From positions 124,001 through 188,000 of the forward strand of contig JALNZB010000001.1 in NCBI GenBank assembly GCA_023229545.1: a stretch of DNA of 64,000 nucleotides. Reading direction: 5' to 3'. Below the pieces are notes generated by a model, which saw only the letters and a program-made list of their open reading frames with translations, was not told where the DNA came from and searched no databases. Of the stretch, positions 1 to 8,760 are shown piece after piece. Every line of letters begins with the position of its first letter. The first letter of the stretch is position 1. The translations under genes were made by a program, and so were the position numbers. The stretch is from Sulfuritalea sp. (lineage in GTDB: Bacteria; Pseudomonadota; Gammaproteobacteria; Burkholderiales; Rhodocyclaceae).

Positions 1-31
1 GCGGAACGATATCCTTGGTGGCGAATCCCAT
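1..31 (-). CDS. Phd/YefM-like antitoxin, 5' end only (partial)
   Basis: Only the first ten codons are inside the window, reading MGFATKDIVP on the minus strand. A clear ribosome binding site (AAAGGAG) lies six bases before the ATG. This N-terminus resembles Phd/YefM-type antitoxins that begin with a TKDIVP-like strand, but ten residues are too few for proof. A perfect 16-bp palindrome just upstream fits an autoregulated toxin-antitoxin operon. The gene runs off the left edge, so a toxin partner cannot be checked. Confidence 0.4.
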   Translation of the reverse strand, partial: MGFATKDIVP

Positions 32-47
32 GACCGGCTCCTTTGAT

Positions 48-63
48 TATTCTGTACAGAATA
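48..63. promoter_or_regulatory. Perfect 16-bp palindrome, probable operator
   Basis: TATTCTGTACAGAATA reads identically on both strands. It sits 16 bases upstream of the start codon of the leftward antitoxin-like gene, where an antitoxin dimer would bind to repress its own operon. TATTCT could also serve as a -10 box. The palindrome is seen directly; the regulatory role is inferred. Confidence 0.5.
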
Positions 64-371
64 GTGCGCAGTATAACGTCAGGTTCTGGCCGATCGTACT
101 CACTGGGGTACGCGCCGCATTGCTGCCGTTGAAGAAGCCGTGGTTTTCGGTGGCCGTCGGCTTACTGGCGCAGATGCTTACTCACCCTATCGGCCATAAG
201 CTGCCGCTCACGAACTTTCCGCAAAGCAGGCGTTCGAGCCCTGTCCGTATGAGTGTTGATTGATAAGGAGACCCGGATAGGATAATCTCCACGTCATTCA
301 ATACCTTAAAGGCACTTCGACCGTGTCCGTATTATTGCCAATAACTCGGACGTTTCTGCGCCTGTATAACT
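64..371. other. Gene-free stretch between the antitoxin-like gene and the HEPN-like gene
   Basis: No credible gene was found here. The one open frame on the plus strand has no ribosome binding site and no recognisable protein. Small inverted repeats occur (GTGTCCG with CGGAC near 323-350), but I could not fold the stretch into a convincing attC or terminator. Base composition is lower in GC than the rest of the window, in keeping with acquired DNA. Confidence 0.4.
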
Positions 372-378
372 GTTGGGC
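372..378 (+). other. GTTRRRY heptamer, possible integron recombination core
   Basis: GTTGGGC matches the GTTRRRY core cleaved by integron integrases. It lies 21 bases before the start codon of the HEPN-like gene, a usual distance for a cassette boundary. A seven-base match alone is weak. It gains weight from the attC-like element that follows the gene. Confidence 0.35.
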
Positions 379-399
379 ATCTCAAAGGAGGAGTCTCGA

Positions 400-1071
400 A
401 TGAACGCTGAAATGTTCGAACAGCAATTGGACGCAGTACTGAAAGAGTTCAATGCGTTTTCGGCAAAGTCCGAGGTTAGCGACTTGAGCGACCTGCCAAA
501 GGTTGATAGACAAGCGTTGGTCACAAAAGCCATCGCAGCCATCCATCGAATCACTGGTAACAACTCCATTTATGCGAAAGAAGTCGATCGACTTCTTAAG
601 TCGCTAAATCAGTTGCACATGCACACAACGTCCATCCTTGGCGTTGTAAAGGCGCTTCGAGATGATCTAAAGGCTGGATATTTCCGCTCGTTGGTCGAAC
701 TTGTTCATAGCGATGTTTTCGCCGATTTTCTGGAGATGGCGGAGCATCTATGTGAGGCCGCCTACAAAGATGCAGCGGCGGTAGTTGCTGGCTCAACGCT
801 TGAAAGTCATTTACGTAGTCTCTGTCAAAAAGCTGAAATCCCGGTTGAAATTGCGAAAGCGGATGGTAGTGTTGTCCCAAAGAAGGCAGAGGCGATGAAC
901 TCCGACCTTGCATCTGGGGGCACCTACACGAAACTCGACCAAAAGAGTGTTACCGCTTGGCTAGACCTTCGAAACAAGGCCGCTCACGGGAAATACGACG
1001 AGTACAGCCAAGAACAGGTATCCGTTCTGGTCTCAGGCGTTCGTGACTTTATCGTTCGTAACCCCGCGTGA
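400..1071 (+). CDS. HEPN-like protein of unknown function, probable integron cassette gene
   Basis: A 223-residue soluble protein. The start is set by AAAGGAGG just before the ATG; an upstream in-frame TTG at 373 lacks such a site. The C-terminal half (residues 120-220) has the layout of HEPN-type domains: a helix with AVVAGSTLESHLRSLC, then LDLRNKAAHG, where R191 and H196 make the Rx4H signature of HEPN ribonucleases and HEPN-like domains. The N-terminal half is helical and unfamiliar. No catalytic role is proven; many HEPN proteins act in toxin-antitoxin or phage defence, and others are non-catalytic. The gene is AT-richer than its neighbours. It lies between a GTTRRRY heptamer and an attC-like site, so it may be a mobile cassette. 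The HEPN call is moderate and the function unknown. Confidence 0.6.
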   Translation: MNAEMFEQQLDAVLKEFNAFSAKSEVSDLSDLPKVDRQALVTKAIAAIHRITGNNSIYAKEVDRLLKSLNQLHMHTTSILGVVKALRDDLKAGYFRSLVELVHSDVFADFLEMAEHLCEAAYKDAAAVVAGSTLESHLRSLCQKAEIPVEIAKADGSVVPKKAEAMNSDLASGGTYTKLDQKSVTAWLDLRNKAAHGKYDEYSQEQVSVLVSGVRDFIVRNPA

Positions 1072-1076
1072 GCCGA

Positions 1077-1146
1077 TGCCAACATCCCGCTCCAAAGCGA
1101 CGCTCCGCCTGCAAGCCGGCTACGCGCCCCTGAGCTTTCGTTCGGC
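1077..1146 (+). mobile_element. attC-like integron recombination site
   Basis: The element starts five bases after the HEPN-like stop codon. It has the parts of an attC in order: an R''-like GCCAAC (1078-1083), an L''-like GCTCCA, a GC-rich centre, an L'-like CCCCTGAGCTT, and an R'-like GTTCGGC (1140-1146, one mismatch to GTTRRRY). GCTC(C)A pairs with TGAGC with one unpaired base on one side, as in real attC hairpins. GCGCCCCTGAGCTTT is close to the right half of many known cassette sites. A hairpin prediction would settle it. Confidence 0.6.
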
Positions 1147-1229
1147 GACATCAGGAAACCTCAGGGTCAGAGTTATTTGACTTTCCGAGCATCTGACACA
1201 CCACGCCGCCCGCGCATTCTCCTTCCCGA

Positions 1230-2330
1230 CTACTCCATCCAGCGCCTGCGCCAGAAGATGATGGAGAGCGTGGTGGCCACCGTTGCCATCATGCCGATGG
1301 CAATCATGAAGCCCATCGGCAGATCAAGCAACGGCATGGTCTTGAAGTTCATGCCGAAGACGCCCGAGATCAGTGTCGCCGGCATGAAGATGATGGCGAC
1401 CACGGTGAGCGCCCTGACTTCCTGATTGACCCGGTTGCTGACGGCGGACAGGTAAATGTCCAGCATGCCCGCGATCACGTCGCGGTTGGCTTCCAGCGAT
1501 TCGATGGCGTGCACCGTGTGGTCATACACGTCGCGCAGATAGGGGCGGGTTTCCGGGCTGAAAAAGCGATTGTCGTCGCGGGTCAGGCTGTTGATGACTT
1601 CGCGCAGGGGCCAGATCGAGCGGCGCAGGTTCAGCGTCTCGCGCTTCAGTTGGTGCACTGCCTGTAGCGAGCCGGGCCGGGGCCGCTCCAGCATCGTGTC
1701 TTCGAGTTCCTCGGTGCGCTCGCCGATGCTCTCCAGTATCGTGAAGTAGCGGTCGACGATGGCGTCGAGCAGCGAATAGGCCAGATAGTCGGCGCCCAGC
1801 TTGCGAATCTGGCCGCGATTCTGGCGCAGGCGTTCGCGCACCGGGTCGAAGCGACCGCTGGGGCGCTCCTGAAACGTCAGGACAAAGTTGCGACCGAGGA
1901 TCAGGCTGACCTGGTCGGAGCTGATTTGCTGGTTGTCGCCGTCGATCTCGAAGAAGCGCGCGACCATGAACAGGTAGTCGCCATAGTCGTCGATCTTGGG
2001 TCGCTGGTTGGTGTTGAGAATGTCTTCCAGTACCAGCGGATGCAGTTTGAAGCGGCGACCGATTTCCGCCATTACCTCGGGTTCGTGCAGGCCATGCACG
2101 TTGAGCCATAGCACCGGCAGTCGCGGCGTGTGAGCTTTCGCCTCCGCAGTCGAGGCAAAACAGTACTCGAGCAGTTCGCCCTCGCCGTACTCGATCAGCG
2201 TGATCGCCGGCTGTTCGGTCTTGCGTTCGCCCAGATGAATCAGCGCGCCGGGAGCCAGGCCCACCTTGGTGGCTTGCGACAGGCGCTTCGCGGCGCGTGT
2301 GTGGCTGCGGCTTGGCTTGAAAATCGACAT
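1230..2330 (-). CDS. corA: Magnesium/cobalt transporter CorA
   Basis: A 366-residue CorA-family inner-membrane channel for divalent cations, mainly Mg2+. The long N-terminal cytoplasmic part (residues 1 to about 300) includes a helical stalk rich in Glu and Arg. Two C-terminal membrane helices follow, with the family signature FGMNF at the end of the first. The C-terminus is short and basic (WRRRWME), as usual. The length is typical. It is divergent from pntA and alone in its direction. No strong ribosome binding site is visible before the ATG, so the exact start is less sure than the identity. Confidence 0.93.
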   Translation of the reverse strand: MSIFKPSRSHTRAAKRLSQATKVGLAPGALIHLGERKTEQPAITLIEYGEGELLEYCFASTAEAKAHTPRLPVLWLNVHGLHEPEVMAEIGRRFKLHPLVLEDILNTNQRPKIDDYGDYLFMVARFFEIDGDNQQISSDQVSLILGRNFVLTFQERPSGRFDPVRERLRQNRGQIRKLGADYLAYSLLDAIVDRYFTILESIGERTEELEDTMLERPRPGSLQAVHQLKRETLNLRRSIWPLREVINSLTRDDNRFFSPETRPYLRDVYDHTVHAIESLEANRDVIAGMLDIYLSAVSNRVNQEVRALTVVAIIFMPATLISGVFGMNFKTMPLLDLPMGFMIAIGMMATVATTLSIIFWRRRWME

Positions 2331-2461
2331 GTTGGGCGACCAGAAAAAGCTTGATCTCGGTCAAGCGGACTACGGTGAATGGCGTATCATAGCGCCCGCG
2401 CCGCAACTGCTAGGGCAGGGCGTGTATCAGGTACGGACGAAAACGAAGTTTCAGTGCAGGC

Positions 2462-2484
2462 TAACGCCGGTTCTATCGGCGTTA
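2462..2484. promoter_or_regulatory. Perfect 8-bp inverted repeat upstream of pntA
   Basis: TAACGCCG is matched by CGGCGTTA across a 7-base loop, about 80 bases before the pntA start codon. No T-run follows, so it is not an ordinary terminator. It may be an operator or a leader hairpin; the sequence cannot tell which. Confidence 0.35.
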
Positions 2485-2562
2485 AGCGTAGCGGCCGAAA
2501 CTAAAAAGACAAAAAATGCGTTCGTGAATCGAAGGTTCAATGGACATGCGAATGGGAGAATC

Positions 2563-4122
2563 ATGGCACTGACAATTGGAGTTCCCCGGGAAACGCTGGC
2601 GGGCGAAAAACGTGTTGCTACCGTACCCGAGGTTGTCGAAAAACTGATCAAGCTGGGCTTCTCGGTGGCCGTCGAATCCGGCGCTGGAGATGCGGCGAAT
2701 TTCAGCGACGATACTTACCGCGCCGCAGGCGCACAGATCATCGAGGGCGCGGCCAAATTGTTTGCGGCGTCCGATATTGTTTTCAAGGTATGCGTACCGA
2801 CGACGGCAGAAGTCGGCCTCCTGCGTGAAGGCGGCACCTTGATCGGCTTCATTTGGCCGGCGCAAAACCCCGAACTGATGCAGCAATTGGCCGCCAGGAA
2901 GGTGACTGTGCTGGCCATCGACTCGCTGCCGCGCATGCTCTCCCGCGCCCAGAAGATGGACGCGTTGACCTCCCAGGCCGGCGTCGCCGGCTACCGCGCC
3001 GTCATCGAGGCCGCCAACGCCTTCGGTCGCTTCTTCAACGGCCAGATCACGGCTGCGGGCAAGGTTCCGCCGGCCAAGGTCTTCATCGCCGGCGCCGGCG
3101 TTGCCGGCCTCGCGGCAATCGGCACCGCCGCTGGCTTGGGCGCCATAGTGCGCGCCAACGACACCCGTGCCGAAGTGGCCGACCAGGTCGTGTCGCTGGG
3201 CGGCGAATTCGTCAAGGTTGATTACGAGGAAGAGGGCGGCGGCGGCGGCGGCTACGCCAAGGTGATGAGCGAGGGCTTCCAGCAGGCCCAGCGCGAGATG
3301 TACGCCAAGCAGGCCAAGGAGGTGGATATCATCATCACCACCGCGCTGATCCCCGGCAAGCCCGCACCCAGGCTGATTACCGCCGAGATGGTGCAGAGCA
3401 TGAAGCCCGGCAGCGTGATCGTCGACATGGCGGCCGAGCGCGGCGGCAACTGCGAACTGACCGAGCCCGGCCAGGCGGTGGTGAAGCACGGCGTGACCAT
3501 CGTCGGCTACACCGATTTGAACTCGCGTCTGGCCAAGCAGTCGTCGACGCTGTACTCCACCAATCTGTTCCGCCTTACCGAGGAACTGTGCAAGACCAAG
3601 GATGGCATCATCAATGTCAACATGGAAGACGACGCCATCCGCGGCCTGACCGTCATCAAGGAAGGCAACATCACCTGGCCGCCTCCGGCGCCCAAGCCTG
3701 TGGCGGCGCCAGCGGCGGCGAAGCCTGCCGCCGCGATGCCGGCGAAGAAGTCCGGTGGTCACGGGCAGGCAAGCGAGCCTGCATCCGCCACCAGCACGGC
3801 AGTGACTTTCCTTGTTGCCGCGCTGATGTTCTGGTTTGTCGGCGCCAACGCTCCGACGGCCTTCCTCGCGCACTTCACGGTGTTCGTCCTGGCCTGTTTC
3901 GTCGGCTACATGGTGGTGTGGAACGTCACGCCGGCCCTGCATACGCCGCTGATGAGCGTGACCAATGCGATCAGCAGCATCATCGCCATCGGCGCCCTGG
4001 TGCAGGTCGGACCGGAAGGCTGGATACGCTGGCTGGCGGTGGCGGGCATCGCGCTCACCGCTGTCAATATGTTCGGCGGCTTCGCCGTGACCCAGCGCAT
4101 GCTGGCCATGTTCCGCAAATAA
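2563..4122 (+). CDS. pntA: NAD(P) transhydrogenase subunit alpha
   Basis: A 519-residue alpha subunit of the proton-translocating transhydrogenase, which uses the proton gradient to pass hydride from NADH to NADP+. The NAD-binding dI domain covers residues 1 to about 380 and has the Rossmann motif GAGVAGLAAI. An Ala/Pro-rich linker (about 370-420) joins it to a C-terminal part with about four membrane helices. The subunit is therefore the fused alpha type, as in E. coli, not split into pntAA and pntAB. GGGAGA three bases before the ATG fixes the start; the open frame runs further upstream without conserved sequence. pntB follows after 16 bases. A six-glycine run lies in the dI domain where E. 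coli has a mixed loop. Confidence 0.95.
   Translation: MALTIGVPRETLAGEKRVATVPEVVEKLIKLGFSVAVESGAGDAANFSDDTYRAAGAQIIEGAAKLFAASDIVFKVCVPTTAEVGLLREGGTLIGFIWPAQNPELMQQLAARKVTVLAIDSLPRMLSRAQKMDALTSQAGVAGYRAVIEAANAFGRFFNGQITAAGKVPPAKVFIAGAGVAGLAAIGTAAGLGAIVRANDTRAEVADQVVSLGGEFVKVDYEEEGGGGGGYAKVMSEGFQQAQREMYAKQAKEVDIIITTALIPGKPAPRLITAEMVQSMKPGSVIVDMAAERGGNCELTEPGQAVVKHGVTIVGYTDLNSRLAKQSSTLYSTNLFRLTEELCKTKDGIINVNMEDDAIRGLTVIKEGNITWPPPAPKPVAAPAAAKPAAAMPAKKSGGHGQASEPASATSTAVTFLVAALMFWFVGANAPTAFLAHFTVFVLACFVGYMVVWNVTPALHTPLMSVTNAISSIIAIGALVQVGPEGWIRWLAVAGIALTAVNMFGGFAVTQRMLAMFRK
3235..3252 (+). repeat. (GGC)6 triplet repeat inside pntA
   Basis: Six consecutive GGC codons encode hexaglycine after EEE and before YAKV. 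The corresponding E. coli loop has mixed small residues, so length here is probably tolerant. A pure triplet repeat of this kind is prone to slippage. Confidence 0.85.
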
Positions 4123-4138
4123 TCCAGGGAGACACGAC

Positions 4139-5551
4139 ATGAGTGCAAATTTGGCAAACGTCTCCTACATTGGAGCAACGATTCTTTTCATCCTCAGCCT
4201 GGGCGGTCTTTCCAGCCCGGTGAGTTCGCGCCGTGGCAACCTCTACGGCATGATCGGCATGACCATCGCCGTTCTGGCCACGGTGTTCGGGCCGCGCGTG
4301 ACCATGGACGGCCTGCCGTGGATCATCGGCGCCATGGTGGTCGGCGCCAGCGTCGGCCTGTATGCGGCGCGCACCGTGCAAATGACCCAGATGCCGGAAC
4401 TGGTGGCGCTGATGCACAGCCTGGTGGGCCTTGCCGCGATGCTGGTTGGATTTGCCAACTACATCGACCCAGCGGCGTCTGTCGGTCTGACCGATGCCGA
4501 GAAGCATATCCATGAAATCGAGATTTACGTCGGCATCCTGATCGGCGCCATCACCTTTTCCGGATCGATCATCGCCTTCGGCAAGCTCTCGGGCAAGATC
4601 GGCGGCAACCCGCTGCTGCTACCGGCACGGCACTGGCTCAACCTTGCCGGTCTGCTGGTGGTCATCTACTTCGGCCGCGAGTTCCTGCATGCCGCTTCGG
4701 TGGCCGATGGCATGACCCCGCTCTACGTGATGACCGCGATTGCGCTGCTGTTCGGTATTCACATGGTGATGGCGATCGGCGGCGCCGACATGCCGGTGGT
4801 GGTGTCGATGTTGAACAGCTATTCCGGATGGGCGGCTGCCGCGACCGGCTTCATGCTGAACAACGACCTGTTGATCGTCACCGGCGCGCTGGTGGGCTCC
4901 TCCGGCGCCATCCTGTCCTACATCATGTGCAATGCGATGAACCGCAACTTCATCAGCGTGATTGCCGGCGGTTTCGGCACCACCAGCGGCGCTTCTCCCG
5001 CTGCGGGCGCTGCGCCAGCCGGTGAAGTGGTGCCGATCAGCGCCACCGAGACCGCCGAACTGCTGGGCGAGTCCAAGAGCGTCATCATCGTTCCGGGTTA
5101 CGGCATGGCGGTGGCGCAGGCCCAGCATACGGTGTACGAGATCACCAAGTTCCTGCGCGAGAAAGGCGTCAATGTGCGTTTCGGCATTCACCCGGTGGCG
5201 GGCCGCATGCCCGGCCACATGAACGTGCTGCTGGCCGAGGCCAAGGTGCCTTACGACGTCGTATTCGAGATGGATGAACTCAACGACGACTTCCCCGCCA
5301 CCGACGTGGCGATCGTCATCGGTGCCAATGACATCGTCAATCCGGCGGCCGAAGACGATCCGACCAGCCCGATCGCCGGCATGCCGGTGCTGCAGGTATG
5401 GAAGGCCAAGACCTCCATCGTCATGAAGCGCAGCATGGCATCCGGTTACGCCGGCGTCGACAATCCGCTCTTCTACAAGGAAAACAATCGCATGCTGTTC
5501 GGCGATGCGAAGAAGATGCTGGACGAAGTGCTGACGGCGTTGAAGGCCTGA
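4139..5551 (+). CDS. pntB: NAD(P) transhydrogenase subunit beta
   Basis: A 470-residue beta subunit, partner of PntA. Residues 1 to about 270 hold multiple membrane helices (dII, the proton path). A short Gly/Ala/Pro linker leads to the soluble NADP(H)-binding dIII domain (about 290-470), with GYGMAVAQAQ and VIGANDIVNP motifs typical of the family. AGGGAGA precedes the ATG. The gene is co-transcribed with pntA and closed by a strong terminator 48 bases downstream. The product supplies NADPH for biosynthesis and redox defence. Confidence 0.95.
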   Translation: MSANLANVSYIGATILFILSLGGLSSPVSSRRGNLYGMIGMTIAVLATVFGPRVTMDGLPWIIGAMVVGASVGLYAARTVQMTQMPELVALMHSLVGLAAMLVGFANYIDPAASVGLTDAEKHIHEIEIYVGILIGAITFSGSIIAFGKLSGKIGGNPLLLPARHWLNLAGLLVVIYFGREFLHAASVADGMTPLYVMTAIALLFGIHMVMAIGGADMPVVVSMLNSYSGWAAAATGFMLNNDLLIVTGALVGSSGAILSYIMCNAMNRNFISVIAGGFGTTSGASPAAGAAPAGEVVPISATETAELLGESKSVIIVPGYGMAVAQAQHTVYEITKFLREKGVNVRFGIHPVAGRMPGHMNVLLAEAKVPYDVVFEMDELNDDFPATDVAIVIGANDIVNPAAEDDPTSPIAGMPVLQVWKAKTSIVMKRSMASGYAGVDNPLFYKENNRMLFGDAKKMLDEVLTALKA

Positions 5552-5598
5552 CCGGAAGCAGCGGTACCCTGCGGGACTGGACGTTCATCCCGCAAGAC

Positions 5599-5628
5599 AA
5601 AAACGCCACGGCATGCCGTGGCGTTTTT
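5599..5628 (+). terminator. Rho-independent terminator after pntB
   Basis: A perfect 14-bp stem whose core is CGCCACGGC, flanked by A5 and T5 runs, with a 2-base centre. The A-run and T-run make it usable in both directions, so it can also stop the leftward operon that ends at 5773. Confidence 0.93.
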
Positions 5629-5646
5629 GTTGGTGCGCTTCGTTCA

Positions 5647-5669
5647 AAAGTCGGCGCTGGCAGGACGGC
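5647..5669 (-). repeat. Dispersed 23-bp repeat, copy 1 (minus orientation, intergenic)
   Basis: On the minus strand it reads GCCGTCCTG followed by CCAGCGCCGACTTT. It lies between the pntB terminator and the leftward signalling operon. Confidence 0.75.
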
Positions 5670-5772
5670 GCAGGCAAAAGCTTGAGGGTTATCCGCAGAT
5701 ATTTCGCCGTGTCGCCGTGGTAGATGCTTTGCCGGCGCGCGAAGCGCAATTCCCGGCATGCAAGGCACCGTC

Positions 5773-8760
5773 TCAGGTGGTCAGCGTCATTTCGGCGGCA
5801 GGCATCGGCCTGGCGAACAGGTAACCCTGGCCGTAGTCGCAGCCCGCCGCTTTCAGCATTTCGCATTGTTCCGTTGTTTCGATACCTTCGGCGATCACCT
5901 TGAGGCCGAGCTTGTGGGCCATGACGATGATGGCCTCGACGATAGCTTGGTCGCCGTGATCGGTGACCATGTCGCGGACGAACGACTGGTCGATCTTGAG
6001 GAAGTCGAGGGGGAACTTTTTGAGATAGGACATCGCCGAGTAACCGGTGCCGAAATCGTCGAGCGAAACCCGGAAACCAGCCTCGCGGAAGCGCAGCAGT
6101 CTTTCCGCGACTTCGGGGCGGTCGTCAAGCAGCAGGCCCTCGGTGATTTCGATGGCGATGCACTTGGCCGGCAGGCCGATTTCCTCCAGGTAATCGATCC
6201 AGGTTTCGTGGGTATTGCCGGAAAAGAACTGGCGCGGCGACTTGTTGACGCTGATCTGAATGAGACCGTCATCGGTGGCCTTCAGCAATCCCGCGTCGAA
6301 CCAGCGCTTGGCCGTGCGTGCCGATTCCTTGAACACCCAGTCGCCGATCTCGTTGATGAGGCCGGTTTCCTCGGCGATGGGAATGAAGTGCGCCGGTCCG
6401 ACCATGCCGTGCGTGGGATGGTGCCAGCGCAGCAGCGCCTCGGCCTTGAAGATGCGCCCCGTGGCCAGTTCCACGATCGGCTGCAAGTACACTTCGAGCT
6501 GGCCGGCGGCGATGGCATTGCGTAAATCGTTGCTGAGCAGCAGCCGCGTTTGTGCGATCTCCTGCATCGAAGCCGTGAAATAGCTGAAGCGGTTGCGGCC
6601 ATGTTCCTTGGCCGCATACATGGCCTGGTCGGCATTCTTCAGCAGGGATTCGACGTTGTCGGCGTCGCTCGGGAAAATCGTGATGCCGATGCTGGCGGAA
6701 ACGTAGACGGCATCCTTGCCGAGCAAAAAGGGCGCGGCCAGCGCCAGGAGTACTGACTGGGCAACCTTGCCGACGCGGTCGGTATCGGCAAGGTCGGACA
6801 TGATCACGGTGAATTCGTCGCCGCCGAGACGCGCCACGGTATCGGTGGCGCGCACGCATTCGCAGACGCGGCGCGCCGCCTCGATCAGCAGCAGATCGCC
6901 GGTATGGTGGCCGAGGGTGTCGTTTACTTCCTTGAAGCGGTCAAGGTCGACGAACAGCAGTGCCACGTACTGGTCGGCGCGTTGTGCCTTGAGGATTTCC
7001 TGCTGCAGGCGGTCGCGGAACAGGCGGCGGTTGGGTAATTCGGTAAGGGAATCGTAGTTGGCCTGGCGCCAGATGGTTTCCTCGCTGCGCTTCTTTTCCG
7101 TGATATCGGAAAACATGGCGATACGCCGCAGTACCTTGCCGTCGCTATCGTGGATGGTGTTGATCGACAGCCACTCCGGGTACACCTCGCCGCTCTTGCG
7201 CCGATTCCATATCTCTCCCTGCCAGCGACCGGTTGCTTCCAGCGTTTGCCACATCTCCTGATAGTAGGGCAGGTCATGCCGTCCGCTTTTCAGCAGACCC
7301 GGGCCTTGACCGATGACTTCGTCCGCAGCGTAACCGGTCACTTGCGTGAAGGCCGGATTGATCGCGATGATGCGGTTGTTGGCATCCGTCACCGTGATCG
7401 CTTCGCTGATGGCCTGGTGTACCGAGGCGGCTATTTGAAGTTCGTTTTCGGTGCGCTTGCGTTCGATGGCGAGTCCGGCCAGCTGGGCTGCTTCGTGCAT
7501 CAAGCCCATGTCGTCGGCATCCGGAGCGGTCGGCTGCGGCCAGTAAAAAGCGAATACACCCAGCACGTCGCCGTTCATCGCAAGGATCGGTTCCGACCAG
7601 CAGGACACCTGCTCACCGGTCAGCGCCGGGGGCCGGCAATCTTCGCAGGCAGGGTGGGCGTGGATATCGTCAACGACCATGCGCTTGCCGTGATTCGCCG
7701 TTGCCGCGCAGGAGGCGCCGGCACCGTCGCCGATGGCTGTCCTTGCGCTGCTGACGCGATCCGGCAGATTCGGCGCGGCACCATAAACCAGCTGTTGGCC
7801 GGGCTCGTCCAATATCAGGATGGAGCAGGTCATGCCGTGAGCCTGCCGCTCCGCACCGACGGCGATGAGGTGGAGTATCTCCGACAAAGTGGCGTCCTCG
7901 GCGAGGCGGCCCGTGACCGCACTGCGCGAGCGCTGCCGCTCTTCGTCGCGCTTGCGCACGGTGATCTCAAGATTGTTGCCCAGATATCCGGTAATTTCTC
8001 CCTTTTCGTTGCACAAGGCGACGGCATTGCCATGCACCCAGACTATTTTGCCGTCTGGCCTCAGAAAACGGTAGTCCATCGACCATTCGCCTTCGGGCGA
8101 TCGCGCTTGCCGCCAGATGGACGCGACAGCATCCTTGTCGTCCGGATGTATCGTGCGGGTCCACTCCTGGCCGACGGCTTCATCGGTGGAAAGCCCCGCG
8201 ATCTCACACCAGCGGCGGTTCACAAAAAGACAATTGCCTTGGGTGTCGATCTGGTAAATGCCCACGGGGGCATGAGTCGCCAGCATGCGAAAGCGTTCCT
8301 CACTTTCCTTGAGCTCGGCTACCCTCTCCCTGATTTTCGATTCCAGAACCAGTTGATTGGACTCAAGCTGGCGGCGCTGACGGTAAAGTTCGCAGAAGAC
8401 TTTTACCTTGCTCTGGAGAATGTGGGGTTCAAAAGGCTTGATCAGGTAATCGACCGCGCCCAGTTCATAACCCTTGAACTGAAGCTGGATATCCTTCATT
8501 CCGGCGGTGACGAAGATGATGGGGAGGTGCCGCGTCTTGGGATTCGAGCGCATCAGTTCGGCGGTCTCGAAGCCGTCCATGCCGGGCATCTGCACGTCAA
8601 GCAGAACCAGCGCAAAGTCCTGCTTCAGCGTATGGCGCAGCGCGTCATTGCCCGACGAGACTTTTACCAGGTCGAGGCCCTGATTGCCGAGGACTGCCTC
8701 AAGCGCCACCAGATTTTCCGGGCGGTCGTCGACCAGCAGCAGCGCTACGTTTTCAGTCAT
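5773..8760 (-). CDS. Response regulator with PAS, GAF, PAS, GGDEF and EAL domains
   Basis: A 995-residue cytoplasmic c-di-GMP enzyme. The receiver domain (1-125) has acceptor D55. PAS follows at about 150-275, GAF at 285-430, PAS at 435-560, GGDEF at 565-725 and EAL at 735-985. The GGDEF motif is intact (646-650) and preceded by an RxxD inhibitory site (RATD, 637-640). EAL is intact (774-776) and DDFGTGYS is present, so both synthesis and breakdown of c-di-GMP are possible. No membrane helix is seen. It is the last gene of the operon kinase-cheR-cheB-this gene and overlaps cheB by 8 bases. The upstream hybrid kinase probably phosphorylates its receiver (inference). Which activity dominates cannot be told from sequence. 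Confidence 0.93.
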   Translation of the reverse strand: MTENVALLLVDDRPENLVALEAVLGNQGLDLVKVSSGNDALRHTLKQDFALVLLDVQMPGMDGFETAELMRSNPKTRHLPIIFVTAGMKDIQLQFKGYELGAVDYLIKPFEPHILQSKVKVFCELYRQRRQLESNQLVLESKIRERVAELKESEERFRMLATHAPVGIYQIDTQGNCLFVNRRWCEIAGLSTDEAVGQEWTRTIHPDDKDAVASIWRQARSPEGEWSMDYRFLRPDGKIVWVHGNAVALCNEKGEITGYLGNNLEITVRKRDEERQRSRSAVTGRLAEDATLSEILHLIAVGAERQAHGMTCSILILDEPGQQLVYGAAPNLPDRVSSARTAIGDGAGASCAATANHGKRMVVDDIHAHPACEDCRPPALTGEQVSCWSEPILAMNGDVLGVFAFYWPQPTAPDADDMGLMHEAAQLAGLAIERKRTENELQIAASVHQAISEAITVTDANNRIIAINPAFTQVTGYAADEVIGQGPGLLKSGRHDLPYYQEMWQTLEATGRWQGEIWNRRKSGEVYPEWLSINTIHDSDGKVLRRIAMFSDITEKKRSEETIWRQANYDSLTELPNRRLFRDRLQQEILKAQRADQYVALLFVDLDRFKEVNDTLGHHTGDLLLIEAARRVCECVRATDTVARLGGDEFTVIMSDLADTDRVGKVAQSVLLALAAPFLLGKDAVYVSASIGITIFPSDADNVESLLKNADQAMYAAKEHGRNRFSYFTASMQEIAQTRLLLSNDLRNAIAAGQLEVYLQPIVELATGRIFKAEALLRWHHPTHGMVGPAHFIPIAEETGLINEIGDWVFKESARTAKRWFDAGLLKATDDGLIQISVNKSPRQFFSGNTHETWIDYLEEIGLPAKCIAIEITEGLLLDDRPEVAERLLRFREAGFRVSLDDFGTGYSAMSYLKKFPLDFLKIDQSFVRDMVTDHGDQAIVEAIIVMAHKLGLKVIAEGIETTEQCEMLKAAGCDYGQGYLFARPMPAAEMTLTT

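Noticed and set aside
15..263. Plus-strand frame of 82 codons at the left edge
   Set aside because: No ribosome binding site, no family resemblance, and it overlaps the antitoxin start and its operator.
180..378. A second attC site upstream of the HEPN-like gene
   Set aside because: Only the GTTGGGC heptamer fits; no matching R'' or L box pairs could be found.
2482..4140. Long open frame antisense to pntA (552 codons)
   Set aside because: Low-complexity His/Gly/Arg-rich translation, fully antisense to a well-conserved gene; a GC-skew artefact.
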